NCBI GenBank assembly: GCA_002483145.1
Contig: DLHJ01000014.1
Location: 558,001 to 622,000, forward strand
From: Cellvibrio sp. UBA7671
GTDB taxonomy: Bacteria > Pseudomonadota > Gammaproteobacteria > Pseudomonadales > Cellvibrionaceae
Reading direction: 5' to 3'
DNA length: 64,000 nt
Part shown: positions 50,076-59,306 of the stretch, piece by piece
Layout: every line of letters starts with the position of its first letter
Numbering within the stretch: the first letter of the stretch is position 1
Notes under the pieces: generated by a model
What the model was told of the DNA's origin: nothing
The model's input: the letters and a program-made list of their open reading frames with translations, nothing else
Database searches by the model: none
Made by a program: the position numbers and the translations under genes

Positions 50076-50109
50076 AAAAAAGGCCGCACTGAAAACTGCG
50101 GCCTTTTTT
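50076..50109 (+). terminator. Rho-independent terminator of gltA
   Basis: An AAAGGCCGCA / TGCGGCCTTT inverted repeat with an 8-nt loop ends in a T-run (TTTTTTATT) 50 nt after the gltA stop; the left arm is preceded by an A-run, so it could work on both strands. Confidence 0.9.
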
Positions 50110-50295
50110 ATTGACGCTGCCCCCGAAACGCCCCCACGCACCGCAATTCAATCAGTTCGCGCACCATTTCAAACAAATGCTAAAGCGCCGGTTCAGAAAT
50201 TCCCTCTATACTCCCACCACAGATCACACAGGCTTTTGCAACCACAAGTTTTTATTACACGAATAATCATCGCTTTTTTATCATAGGGAGTTGTT

Positions 50296-53200
50296 ATGCC
50301 GCACACCTTGGTCCGCGCTCTAATTAGCCTTTTTCTGTTGGTTGGCAGCCATTTACAGGCAGCAGAAATTCCTACTGTACTGCAAGATTGGCAGGGCTGG
50401 GTCTTAAAAAAGCACCCGGAAATCCACTGCCCGTTTTTATATAACGATGCCCAACGCTCTTGCGTCTGGCCGAGTGAATTGCACATTGATGCCAATACAC
50501 AGGGAGTACAGTTTACCCAGCGGATAGAAACATTTACCGAAAGTTGGATCAGACTGCCTGGCGGCACCGGCTTCTGGCCTGAGAATCTGCGCGATACCAG
50601 CAATTCACTCATGCAGGATAAATTAGCCATCCGCGAGCGCGGCGGAATCCCCGAAGTTCTCCTTCCACCTGGCCGATATACATTGCAAGGCGATATCCGC
50701 TGGACCGGTATTCCGCGCACACTGAGCATCCCACCCGCATCCGGGATCATCAAGCTGCAACTCAACGGCACGAGCGTAGCCACTCCATCACTCGAAAGCG
50801 ATAGCCAGCTCTGGTTGACCGCAACACAAAATGCGCAGGAAACCCAGCAGCAAGACAGTTTGCAAGTACGCGTTTTTCGTAAACTGGATGATGGTATTCC
50901 TCTGAAAATCAGCACCCGCCTACAATTGGATGTGAGCGGCAAAGAGCGCGAAATACAACTGGGGCAGATGTTGCTCACCGGCTTTAATCCAATTCTGTTC
51001 AACAGCCGCCTACCTGCCCGCCTCGAAGCCGATGGCAAGCTGCGCGTGCAAGTTAAACCGGGCAGTTGGGAGATCGAACTGCATATGCAGTCCACCCAAC
51101 CACAGCCCCATTTGGGCTACAAAGCGCTGGATGAGCACTGGCCGCAACAAGAAATATGGGTAGTCGCCAGCCAGCCAACACTGCGCAGCCTGCAAGTTTC
51201 CGGCGTATCCAGCATTGACCCAAGCCAGACTCAATTACCTGACGAATGGCGCGAACTACCCGCTTATTTGGTCACTCCGGACACCACCATGGAATTGCAG
51301 GAGTTGCAGCGCGGTGCGGGCGATAGCAGTAACCAACTGGTACTTGATAAAGAAATCTGGCTGGATTTTGATGGTCAAGGTTTTACGCTGCGCGACGAAA
51401 TTAGTGGACAATTTCAACAAGGCTGGCGCATGGAAACGCTGCCACCCTATGAGTTGCAAAGTGCCGCCCTCAATGACGTACCCCAGTTGGTTACCCGCCT
51501 TGCCGACAACGCCAACACCGGCGTAGAAGTTCGCACCCGAGAACTTGACCTTACCGGCATCAGTCGCCTGCTGCGCAGCACAGCAATTCCGGTCAGTGGC
51601 TGGTCCGTGGATTTTGCGGAGGTTGATGCACAACTGCATTTGCCTCCGGGCTGGTCGCTACTTTCGGCGACTGGAGCCAGTTATGAATCCGGTAGCTGGG
51701 TATCCAAGTGGAGCCTGTGGGATATTTTCCTGGTACTGATAATCACCTTTACGGTAGTGCGCATCACCAACCCATTCTGGGGCGGATTGGCGCTGCTGAC
51801 TCTGTTGCTCACTTTCCATCGCGCCGGCGCACCGCTGTTTATCTGGCTAAATATCGCTGCCCTGCTGGCCCTACTGCCCATGGTCAGCGGCAAGTTCAAA
51901 ACCCAGTTGGTGCGCTATGCCTATGCCAGCTTTATTTTGCTCGGCTTATTTTTGCTGCCGTTTAGTGTGCAGCAGGCGCGGCAGGTGTTTTATCCCCAAC
52001 AGGAGTTTTCGGGGCGCAATATCAGCGAGAGTTACTACGACGATAGCCAGAACAGTTGGGGCTTTGGCTTGGTAATGATGAGTTCGGATAACAAAGGAGT
52101 TGAAGCACCCCAAACAAAATACCGCGCAGATCAAGCCGATGCGGTAGAAGAGGTAGTTGTCACCGGCGTTCGATCCTCGCTCTCCAGCCCCAAACAACAA
52201 GTATCCCAGGAATACGATTTAGGCCAACAAGTACAGACAGGCCCGGGAGTTCCCGGTTGGAATTGGCACAATATCGATTTGCGCTGGAATGGGCCGGTAA
52301 AACCGGATGAAGTTACCCGCCTGTATCTACTGCCACCCGCCATCAATCGCGCAGGTAGCGCCTTGAGCCTATTGCTCCCTCTCCTGCTGGGTGCGCTGTT
52401 GCTGCGATTATTCTTACGGCAAACCGGACACACTCTACCGAGCTGGAAAATTGGCAACCGGACGCTGTTACCCACCCTTTTGTTGCTTGGCTGCGGCATC
52501 AGCCAAAGCGACAACAGCCAAGCTGATGTGCTGGTTTCCACTGCTTTACTCAAAGAACTGGAAACGCGCCTTACCCAGCCCGCGTCCTGCCTGCCGGATT
52601 GCGCCAGTATCGAATCCCTGCAAGTGAAAGCCGATGGCGAACAGTTGGCAATGGATATCATCATCCACAGCGCCGATGCAATCGCCCTGCCCCTGCCTGC
52701 CCAACGGCAGCAGTGGTGGCCAAATCAGGTGCTGATAGACAATAAACCGGCATCACTGGTACAAAATGCCAATGGCCAGCTGCTGGTCAATCTGCGTAAA
52801 GGGCGCAACTTGCTCCACCTTGAGGCAGTGATTAAGGGGCGCGACAGCCTCACCCTCAGCTTCCCCTTGCCCCTCCATAACCTGGGCAGCCAATTAGATG
52901 GCTGGCAATTGACGGGAGCACCAACGGCAAACCAAGCCAGCAGTTCACTGCAGCTCAACCGTATTCAGCGCAGCGAAGCATTGACCATAGCTGAACACCT
53001 GCAACCCGACCCTATCGCTCCCTTTATGACCGTGACGCGCCAACTACAATTGGGGCTGGAATGGCGTGTAGAAACACGCGTAGAGCGGGTTGCTCCTACC
53101 CAGGGAATGATTAATCTGGAGATCCCCTTATTGCCCGGTGAGTCGCCTATCAGTGGAGATACCAGCATCACTGGTGATGAAACCAGCAAAGGCAAAATCA

Positions 53201-54441
53201 CCGTACAACTGGATTCCCATCAACAAACGACCTTCTGGTATTCCACCCTCAAGGCAGAGTCACCACTGGAACTTAAAGCACCGGCAAATCCGGCTTGGGT
53301 GGAAACCTGGGTCTTGGACACCTCGCCCATCTGGCACACACAGGTAACCGGTATACCTGCAGTGCAAACCAGCAACCTGCCCGTCTGGCAGCCCTGGCCA
53401 GACGAAAGCATCAGCATTATCGTCAGCCGTCCGCAGGCAGTAACAGGCAGTGCGATGACAATTGACCAGGCCCAGCTGAAATATACGCTGGGCGATCGCG
53501 CCAGCAGTTCCACCTTGAGCCTGTCCCTGCGCACCAACCAAGCAGGACACTACGACTTTGCCCTACCGGAGGGAGCCAGCCTCGAAGGTGTTAGCATCGA
53601 TGGGGATGAGGCGCCCTTGTTGGCAGTAAATGGCCGGGTAAAAATCCCGCTGCACCCCGGCGAGCAAGAACTGGAAATTCGCTGGCAAGATGACAAGGGC
53701 ACCCGCCTTAAAACCATAAGCCCGGCAATCGACCTGGGCAGCAATAGCAGCAACCTGACGATTAATATTGATTTGCCAGGTGATCGTTGGCCACTGCTGG
53801 TAGGCGGGCCCAGCGTGGGGCCAGCGGTATTGCTCTGGGGAATGTTGGCCGTGATACTGCTGCTCGCTCCGCTGCTCGGGCGCAGTCCACTGACACCACT
53901 GAAAACCCATCAATGGGTGCTCTTAAGCCTGGGGGTGGCGACAGTCAATCTCTATGTACTCGCCCTAATCGCCATCTGGCTGATCCTGCTCACCAAGCGC
54001 GGGACATTGGTACAGATAAGCTCAGCCAGAACCTTCAAGTGGATGCAGCTGGGATTATTTTGTCTATCGCTGGTGACCTTGTTGATGTTATTGGGCAACA
54101 TCCCCTACAGTTTGCTATCCAGCCCGGATATGCACATCACCGGAAATGGTTCCAATGCGCATTATCTGCGCTGGTACCAAGACCAGAGTGCGGGTGAGTT
54201 CCCACAAGCCTGGATTATTTCACTCCCTTTGTGGAGCTATAAGTTGGCCATGCTGCTCTGGTCGCTATGGCTGGCGTCGGCGTTATTAGAATGGGTGCGT
54301 TGGGGCTGGCAGCAACTGAGCCACCATGCGTTATGGTATGCCCCGGATTCAATTTTGCCAGCTACGCCCAAAGGAGAAAATGATTTACTGGAGAATAAAA
54401 CCGAGGCGAACAAACCCAATTCGGATGCTCATCCCAAATAA
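50296..54441 (+). CDS. Large duplicated membrane protein with a Ton-box-like loop, unknown function
   Basis: A 1381-aa protein with a Sec signal peptide (cut near QAAEI, about residue 23). Two similar modules are visible. Copy A: residues about 72-470 beta-rich and periplasmic (W94PEN, GR127YTLQG), four helices between about 474 and 556, a long loop, and helix five at about 688-707. Copy B: a lipobox-like LLLLGC (about 725-730), residues about 790-1170 (W808PN, GR837NLLHL), and five helices between about 1174 and 1330. The loop between helices four and five is about 130 residues in copy A but about 35 in copy B; the extra part holds VEEVVVTGVRSS (617-628), which resembles the Ton box of TonB-dependent receptors. 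An AGGGAG ribosome site precedes the ATG. Probably an inner-membrane protein. No known family was recognised. Confidence 0.85.
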   Translation: MPHTLVRALISLFLLVGSHLQAAEIPTVLQDWQGWVLKKHPEIHCPFLYNDAQRSCVWPSELHIDANTQGVQFTQRIETFTESWIRLPGGTGFWPENLRDTSNSLMQDKLAIRERGGIPEVLLPPGRYTLQGDIRWTGIPRTLSIPPASGIIKLQLNGTSVATPSLESDSQLWLTATQNAQETQQQDSLQVRVFRKLDDGIPLKISTRLQLDVSGKEREIQLGQMLLTGFNPILFNSRLPARLEADGKLRVQVKPGSWEIELHMQSTQPQPHLGYKALDEHWPQQEIWVVASQPTLRSLQVSGVSSIDPSQTQLPDEWRELPAYLVTPDTTMELQELQRGAGDSSNQLVLDKEIWLDFDGQGFTLRDEISGQFQQGWRMETLPPYELQSAALNDVPQLVTRLADNANTGVEVRTRELDLTGISRLLRSTAIPVSGWSVDFAEVDAQLHLPPGWSLLSATGASYESGSWVSKWSLWDIFLVLIITFTVVRITNPFWGGLALLTLLLTFHRAGAPLFIWLNIAALLALLPMVSGKFKTQLVRYAYASFILLGLFLLPFSVQQARQVFYPQQEFSGRNISESYYDDSQNSWGFGLVMMSSDNKGVEAPQTKYRADQADAVEEVVVTGVRSSLSSPKQQVSQEYDLGQQVQTGPGVPGWNWHNIDLRWNGPVKPDEVTRLYLLPPAINRAGSALSLLLPLLLGALLLRLFLRQTGHTLPSWKIGNRTLLPTLLLLGCGISQSDNSQADVLVSTALLKELETRLTQPASCLPDCASIESLQVKADGEQLAMDIIIHSADAIALPLPAQRQQWWPNQVLIDNKPASLVQNANGQLLVNLRKGRNLLHLEAVIKGRDSLTLSFPLPLHNLGSQLDGWQLTGAPTANQASSSLQLNRIQRSEALTIAEHLQPDPIAPFMTVTRQLQLGLEWRVETRVERVAPTQGMINLEIPLLPGESPISGDTSITGDETSKGKITVQLDSHQQTTFWYSTLKAESPLELKAPANPAWVETWVLDTSPIWHTQVTGIPAVQTSNLPVWQPWPDESISIIVSRPQAVTGSAMTIDQAQLKYTLGDRASSSTLSLSLRTNQAGHYDFALPEGASLEGVSIDGDEAPLLAVNGRVKIPLHPGEQELEIRWQDDKGTRLKTISPAIDLGSNSSNLTINIDLPGDRWPLLVGGPSVGPAVLLWGMLAVILLLAPLLGRSPLTPLKTHQWVLLSLGVATVNLYVLALIAIWLILLTKRGTLVQISSARTFKWMQLGLFCLSLVTLLMLLGNIPYSLLSSPDMHITGNGSNAHYLRWYQDQSAGEFPQAWIISLPLWSYKLAMLLWSLWLASALLEWVRWGWQQLSHHALWYAPDSILPATPKGENDLLENKTEANKPNSDAHPK

Positions 54442-54461
54442 TTTTCAGTTTGCCAAAAAAC

Positions 54462-54487
54462 AAACCCTCACCAAATGGCGAGGGTTT
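54462..54487. terminator. Bidirectional terminator
   Basis: AAACCCTC / GAGGGTTT with an inner CCA/TGG pair, between convergent genes. On the minus strand the stem is followed by GTTTTTT, a strong stop for the porin gene; on the plus strand the T-run is short. Confidence 0.8.
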
Positions 54488-54551
54488 ATTAAAAACAATT
54501 TGAATATCCTTTTCCAATAATTCATTCAGCGAAAATTTTTAAAATATTGCA

Positions 54552-55796
54552 TTAAAAATTCCAATCCGCCATTATCCAAAATTTATCAGTGTCGGTAATT
54601 TTGGTGGCAGCATCGCCCATTGCGTACTGCGCATACTTTGCAGTCCACACAACGGCACCCACTTTTTTGCTGATGCTCAAATCAATTTCATCACCGTAAT
54701 CGGCGCTGCCAAAATCCGCATCGTATTTGTGATAGCTCACCAATGCCTGTGCACCCGCAAATGTCACACCCAGGTTTACATATTTATCTTCAAGACCATC
54801 CTTAGGTGTAGCTAAAAACTTATCTGCCCAACCATTAAATGCATGCAAGGTTGCCAAGGGAGTTGCAAAACCATAAGCACCATTATCAGAGCCCAAAACT
54901 TCATAGCCCAAACCAATGCTGTAACGTGAAACCGTATAGGTTCCTTCAGCTAACAAATAATCAGCATCAAACGCTTGTTTTGCACCTGCATCTTGTTGAG
55001 CTGCATATTCAAGGTTGTAGGTAAAGGTTTCACCCACTGTACCCTGCCAACGCGCACCAAAGGTATCGCTGGTTAAACCAAATTGGGCGATGGGGTTTTC
55101 CACATCCAACAAATAGGCATAGCCAATTAGTTTACCTGCATCAAAGCCGGTGTAGCTGGCATTTAGCACGTGGCTATTCATATTTAAATCGCCCAATCCG
55201 GCATTGGCCTCACCAAAAACACGATTCACGTTTTTGATATAAGCATAAGTAAAATTGGTGTAGCGAATTGCTTTGTTGGTGAGCGAGACACCATCGTATG
55301 TCTGCTCGTTCTGGCGCCAGCCTACATTACCGATAAAACGGGCGTTGTCGAGAATCAAACGCTGGCGACCATATTTAATTTGATTGTTAAATGTGGTGTA
55401 AGAAATAAAGCCTTGATTGACTTCAGTACCGATGGGATCAGCAATGATTGCTTTATTGGTATTCAGTGGATCATTGCCAGCAGTGCGATAATCGACTTCA
55501 TTCGTCATCTCGCTCACATTGTCCATTTCCGCGGTAAAACCAAAACCATTCCATGCACCAGACTGATAAGACAAGCGCGATCTGGTTGTCCAGGCATTCG
55601 CTTCTTTCTCACCAGATTTATTTCCCTGCGCATTTAGAACATCTTCAGTTACATCTTCATAGCGTGTACGAAAATTTACCTTGATCACACTGCCCTGCTG
55701 CATAGATTCGGTGAATGTTTTTGCTGAAATACTTGGAGCAGCACAAAGCAGCGAACTTGCCGCAGCAACAAGAAGATGAATCGTATTTTTTTTCAT
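54552..55796 (-). CDS. Outer-membrane porin, alginate-export-like
   Basis: A 414-aa beta-barrel protein with a signal peptide cut near SISAKTF. The repeat pattern of amphipathic strands, KYGRQRLILDNARFIGNVGWRQNEQTYDG and the C-terminal aromatic end DFWIMADWNF-type (KFWIMADWNF) fit outer membrane porins of the alginate-export group (AlgE/PF13372-like). GGAGAAGG precedes the chosen ATG at 55796. It probably allows solute diffusion through the outer membrane; the substrate is unknown, as alginate itself is only a family-level guess. Confidence 0.75.
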   Translation of the reverse strand: MKKNTIHLLVAAASSLLCAAPSISAKTFTESMQQGSVIKVNFRTRYEDVTEDVLNAQGNKSGEKEANAWTTRSRLSYQSGAWNGFGFTAEMDNVSEMTNEVDYRTAGNDPLNTNKAIIADPIGTEVNQGFISYTTFNNQIKYGRQRLILDNARFIGNVGWRQNEQTYDGVSLTNKAIRYTNFTYAYIKNVNRVFGEANAGLGDLNMNSHVLNASYTGFDAGKLIGYAYLLDVENPIAQFGLTSDTFGARWQGTVGETFTYNLEYAAQQDAGAKQAFDADYLLAEGTYTVSRYSIGLGYEVLGSDNGAYGFATPLATLHAFNGWADKFLATPKDGLEDKYVNLGVTFAGAQALVSYHKYDADFGSADYGDEIDLSISKKVGAVVWTAKYAQYAMGDAATKITDTDKFWIMADWNF

Positions 55797-56224
55797 AGAG
55801 CCTTCTCCAAAGATTTTCATAAATGTGTGTAGTTAATCCGCACCCTGCCAATAAATTTGAAATATAAAATTTATATTTGCTATGCACTAAAAAAGTTTCT
55901 TGTATGTTTATGGGCATAACATGGCGGTGACTGAAATCCATTAGAGCAAGGCTTATGCCAATTGATTTTCTAAACCATCCCCAAAGGAATAAATCATTAT
56001 TAATCAAAGGGATATAAAACGTTAAAAAATACACCACGAAAAAATCGCATTTTTTTACGCGCACCCTTATGGGGACATCATAATTTTTTACGCGCCAATT
56101 AAATCCAACACGATAAAATTTATCGCACAATAAACGCCCACAAAAATGCACGCCGCTTTTTCACTTTGCACAAACTTGATGCAACCACAAAAAATAAGTG
56201 AATGGGTGCCTAAATAGCAGGCAC
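55797..56224. other. Intergenic region upstream of the porin gene
   Basis: About 430 bp, AT-rich. It must carry the porin promoter. No conserved gene, palindromic operator or RNA was recognised; the open frames on the minus strand are not supported by ribosome sites. Confidence 0.5.
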
Positions 56225-56228
56225 AAAA

Positions 56229-56254
56229 AAGCCGCACAATTGCTTGTGCGGCTT
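56229..56254 (-). terminator. Rho-independent terminator of the GH3 gene
   Basis: AAGCCGCACAA / TTGTGCGGCTT with a short loop; on the minus strand the stem is followed by TTTTTTGTG. It lies 24 nt past the GH3 stop codon. Confidence 0.88.
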
Positions 56255-56277
56255 GCATGTTAACGGGCAAAAAGGAC

Positions 56278-58737
56278 TTAGTTAAGGCGTACGCTGGCGC
56301 CTTGCGCCAAGCCTTTTTCAATACGCACCTGTGCGAAAGTAACATCCAATTTATTATTGGCCACCAAGGTAAATGGCTCAAGAATGAGGGCAAACAACTC
56401 CTGTGGCGTGCGCTTCAATCCAAAGTCAGTGCCGGCGTCCGGATAGCATTTCAAATCTACGGTTAAAGTTTTCCAACCAGCCCCAGCAATACTGGTAAGC
56501 TCCCGGGTTATATCCACTTGTGAATAACAAGAAGGACCACAGCCAATGCGCACCCAAGCCTTATCGACAGGTGCAGCATCCACTTTTATATCAAACACCA
56601 ACGAAGAATCTGATTCATAGTAATCACTCAACACCTGACGATTCAGCGTTGAGATGGCAACCAACCCCTCACCTTGACCATTCCACACAGCCCGACGCGC
56701 ATCTTCCTGCACATCGCGGTCCACACAAGTTACCGTTAGCGTTGACACACTGGCGATATTGCCATTTAGATTGGCGCGATCGTTATTTTTACCTTCTAAA
56801 ATAATGCCGTAAGCCCCCATGGGGCGACGATTGAATAATTCCAATATCGCAGAGCTGGACTCAAATACTATCCCCTCTTCTGACAAGTCATCGCCCAACG
56901 TATCAGTATCGCCATAATTCAAACCAAAACCATAGGCAAACAATGGATCATAATTTTCATCGCCAATATTCAACGTGCCCTGATCCGGCGATTTGGGCCA
57001 TGAGAAGGCTAAGCGCCCCTTTACGGGATAATTAATTTGATCATCGGCATTTTTGAAGATCACATCAGCGATACCTGCACCTTCTGTACCCGGCTGCCAA
57101 ATAACTGCAAACGCATCAGAGGCATTAAGTTCGCGGTTCACCCACATGGGGCGACCAGTGACAAACAATGCCACAACGGGAATTCCTTGGGATTTTAATT
57201 TCTTGAGCAAATCCAAATCGCTGGTATCGCCAGCTTTCAACAATTGGTGTTGGATATCGCCCTGCATTTCGGCATAGGGATCTTCACCAAAAATAACGAT
57301 AGCAACATCCGGTCTCTCACTGTAGGAACCGTCGACACTCAATGTAACTTTACCGCCCGCACTGGCAACGGCATCCTGAATTCCCGCCCACAAAGTGGTA
57401 GCACCGGGGAAGTCCGCCATAGTATTGCCGGTACCCTGCCAGTTCACCGACCAACCACCAGTTTGCTTGCTGATATTGTCTGCGCCATCGCCTGCAACGA
57501 GAATATTTGCTTTGGCAGACAGCGGCAGAATATTGTTCTTGTTTTTTAACAATACAATGGATTCGCGTACAGCTTGGCGAGCAACAATACGATGCTCACG
57601 TGCACCAAGCAATTCATCTTTACCTGCGAGTGGGCGAGTTGATGGAAGACCTTTCTCCCACAGGTTCGCACGTAATTTCACACGCAGGATACGGCGCACT
57701 GCATCATCGACACGCGCCATCGGAATAACACCGGTACGCGCTTGCTCAACAGTATTGTTAAAAAGCTGCTTCCAGTCAGGATCGGGCACCATAAAGATAT
57801 CCAATCCTGCATTAATTGCCTGTGGGCAATTCAATACCGTCGCGCCTGCAACAAAACCGTGGCCATTCCAATCGCCCACCACCAAACCGTCAAAACCCAT
57901 TTGATTTTTTAATACATCAGTCAGTAAATAGCGATGCCCATGCATGTGTTCGCCGTGCCAGCTATTAAAGGAAGCCATCACACTTTGCACACCGGCTTCG
58001 ATTGCGCTGTAGTAACCAGCTGCATGAATACGACATAAAGTCTCTTCATCATCGAGACAGTTACCGCGATCGATACCGTTGTGGGTACCACCATCGGCGA
58101 TAAAATGTTTTGCAGTGGAAATAACGCGATATTTAGAGAGGAAGCCTGAGTCATGGGCTTCACCTTGCAACCCCTCAACCATCATGCCCGCATATTCGCG
58201 CACAAGATCAGGATGTTCGGAATAGGATTCGTAAGTGCGCCCCCAGCGATCATCGCGCGCAACCGCAACAGTGGGAGAGAAATCCCAATCCAATCCGGTC
58301 ACCGCAATTTCAGTCGCCGTGATACGACCGATCTCTTTAATCAATTCAGGGTTGCGCGCGGCACCCAGCGCGATGTTGTGCGGAAACAGGGTTGCACCAA
58401 CAATATTGCCTACGCCGTGAACTGCATCTGTGCCCCACATAATCGGGATAGCCACTTTGCCATCGCTGGTATCCATAGACGCCTGATAATAAGCATCTGC
58501 AATCGCCAACCAATCTGCAGCTTTTGAGTAACGGTTGCCATTGGGCACCGAGCCACCGCCATTCAACACCGAGCCGATGTGATAATCCTTAATATCCTGC
58601 GGAGTCAAGTGGCGAATCTCCGGCTGGATCATCTGCCCCACTTTTTCCTCAAGAGTTAACTGCGCGAGCAATTCGTCTATTTTCGCTTCAAGCGCTGGAT
58701 CTTTTTTCACCTTGCTGGTGATGCTGGGCCACTGCAC
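56278..58737 (-). CDS. Glycoside hydrolase family 3 beta-glucosidase, no signal peptide
   Basis: An 819-aa GH3 enzyme. The N-terminal catalytic (beta/alpha)8 domain contains KHFIADGGTHNGIDRG and the nucleophile Asp in GLVVGDWNGHG; the second domain carries ESIVLLKNKNNILPL and VVALFVTGRPMWVN, and there is an extra C-terminal beta-rich region (about 660-819) typical of exo-1,4-beta-glucosidases of this group (E. coli BglX is shorter). The start is GTG 58737 with GGAGG seven bases upstream; an in-frame stop lies directly before it, so no upstream signal peptide exists. The enzyme is thus probably cytoplasmic and hydrolyses imported glucosides, in line with the adjacent glucokinase and sugar transporter. 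Confidence 0.85.
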   Translation of the reverse strand: MQWPSITSKVKKDPALEAKIDELLAQLTLEEKVGQMIQPEIRHLTPQDIKDYHIGSVLNGGGSVPNGNRYSKAADWLAIADAYYQASMDTSDGKVAIPIMWGTDAVHGVGNIVGATLFPHNIALGAARNPELIKEIGRITATEIAVTGLDWDFSPTVAVARDDRWGRTYESYSEHPDLVREYAGMMVEGLQGEAHDSGFLSKYRVISTAKHFIADGGTHNGIDRGNCLDDEETLCRIHAAGYYSAIEAGVQSVMASFNSWHGEHMHGHRYLLTDVLKNQMGFDGLVVGDWNGHGFVAGATVLNCPQAINAGLDIFMVPDPDWKQLFNNTVEQARTGVIPMARVDDAVRRILRVKLRANLWEKGLPSTRPLAGKDELLGAREHRIVARQAVRESIVLLKNKNNILPLSAKANILVAGDGADNISKQTGGWSVNWQGTGNTMADFPGATTLWAGIQDAVASAGGKVTLSVDGSYSERPDVAIVIFGEDPYAEMQGDIQHQLLKAGDTSDLDLLKKLKSQGIPVVALFVTGRPMWVNRELNASDAFAVIWQPGTEGAGIADVIFKNADDQINYPVKGRLAFSWPKSPDQGTLNIGDENYDPLFAYGFGLNYGDTDTLGDDLSEEGIVFESSSAILELFNRRPMGAYGIILEGKNNDRANLNGNIASVSTLTVTCVDRDVQEDARRAVWNGQGEGLVAISTLNRQVLSDYYESDSSLVFDIKVDAAPVDKAWVRIGCGPSCYSQVDITRELTSIAGAGWKTLTVDLKCYPDAGTDFGLKRTPQELFALILEPFTLVANNKLDVTFAQVRIEKGLAQGASVRLN

Positions 58738-59306
58738 GTTTCAACCTCCGTCGGGGGCATCTAAAAAATCATTGTAGGGACAACACTGTGTAACGCCGAA
58801 AATCCTGACGGTTAAATAACACCAAGTGGCGCCAAAGCCCCACTTAAAGAGTGTAGCCGCCAGAATAAATGAACGGAAGATTCCTTGAGATAACCCCCGA
58901 TACACCGCTCGAATCAGGGTAACTTGTGCGGGATGCCCATCTTGAGCACCTGTGTGACATCACTTCTCTTATTAAATTGCGGCCAATCAATCGAGCCAGC
59001 AACCCCTTCCAAGCTGGCGCAAACTACTATTTGCTGACAGCGCTGTCAACAATAGGGCGCGCCAACTTGCATGCGAATCAATATTAAACCTGAGAAATCG
59101 TATTTATTCATAAAATTAACAAATAAAACCCTGTATAAGCACCAGATATGCGCATGAAAAAGTGTGCAAAATCAATTTAGCAATCGGGCGTAAAAAGTGA
59201 ATTTCCGCCCATCCAGTTTAATGTTATCCTCCTGAGCCTAACCACTATATTCAACACATCCCCCTATAACTATTTGATCTTCTTATAAAAGAAGCTGAGG
59301 AGTCAC
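58738..59306. other. GH3/glk divergent intergenic region (569 bp)
   Basis: Gene-free region with promoters for the GH3 gene (minus) and glk (plus). It contains the perfect palindrome described at 59031-59052. No other conserved RNA or gene was seen. Confidence 0.6.
59031..59052. promoter_or_regulatory. Candidate LacI-family operator
   Basis: TTGCTGACAGCGCTGTCAACAA contains the perfect 14-bp palindrome TGACAGCGCTGTCA (59035-59048) with the central CG pair usual for LacI/GalR-family sites. On the minus strand a TTGACA -35-like hexamer overlaps it, so binding could block the GH3 promoter. The likely binder is the LacI-family protein encoded at 60380-61411. Confidence 0.6.
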
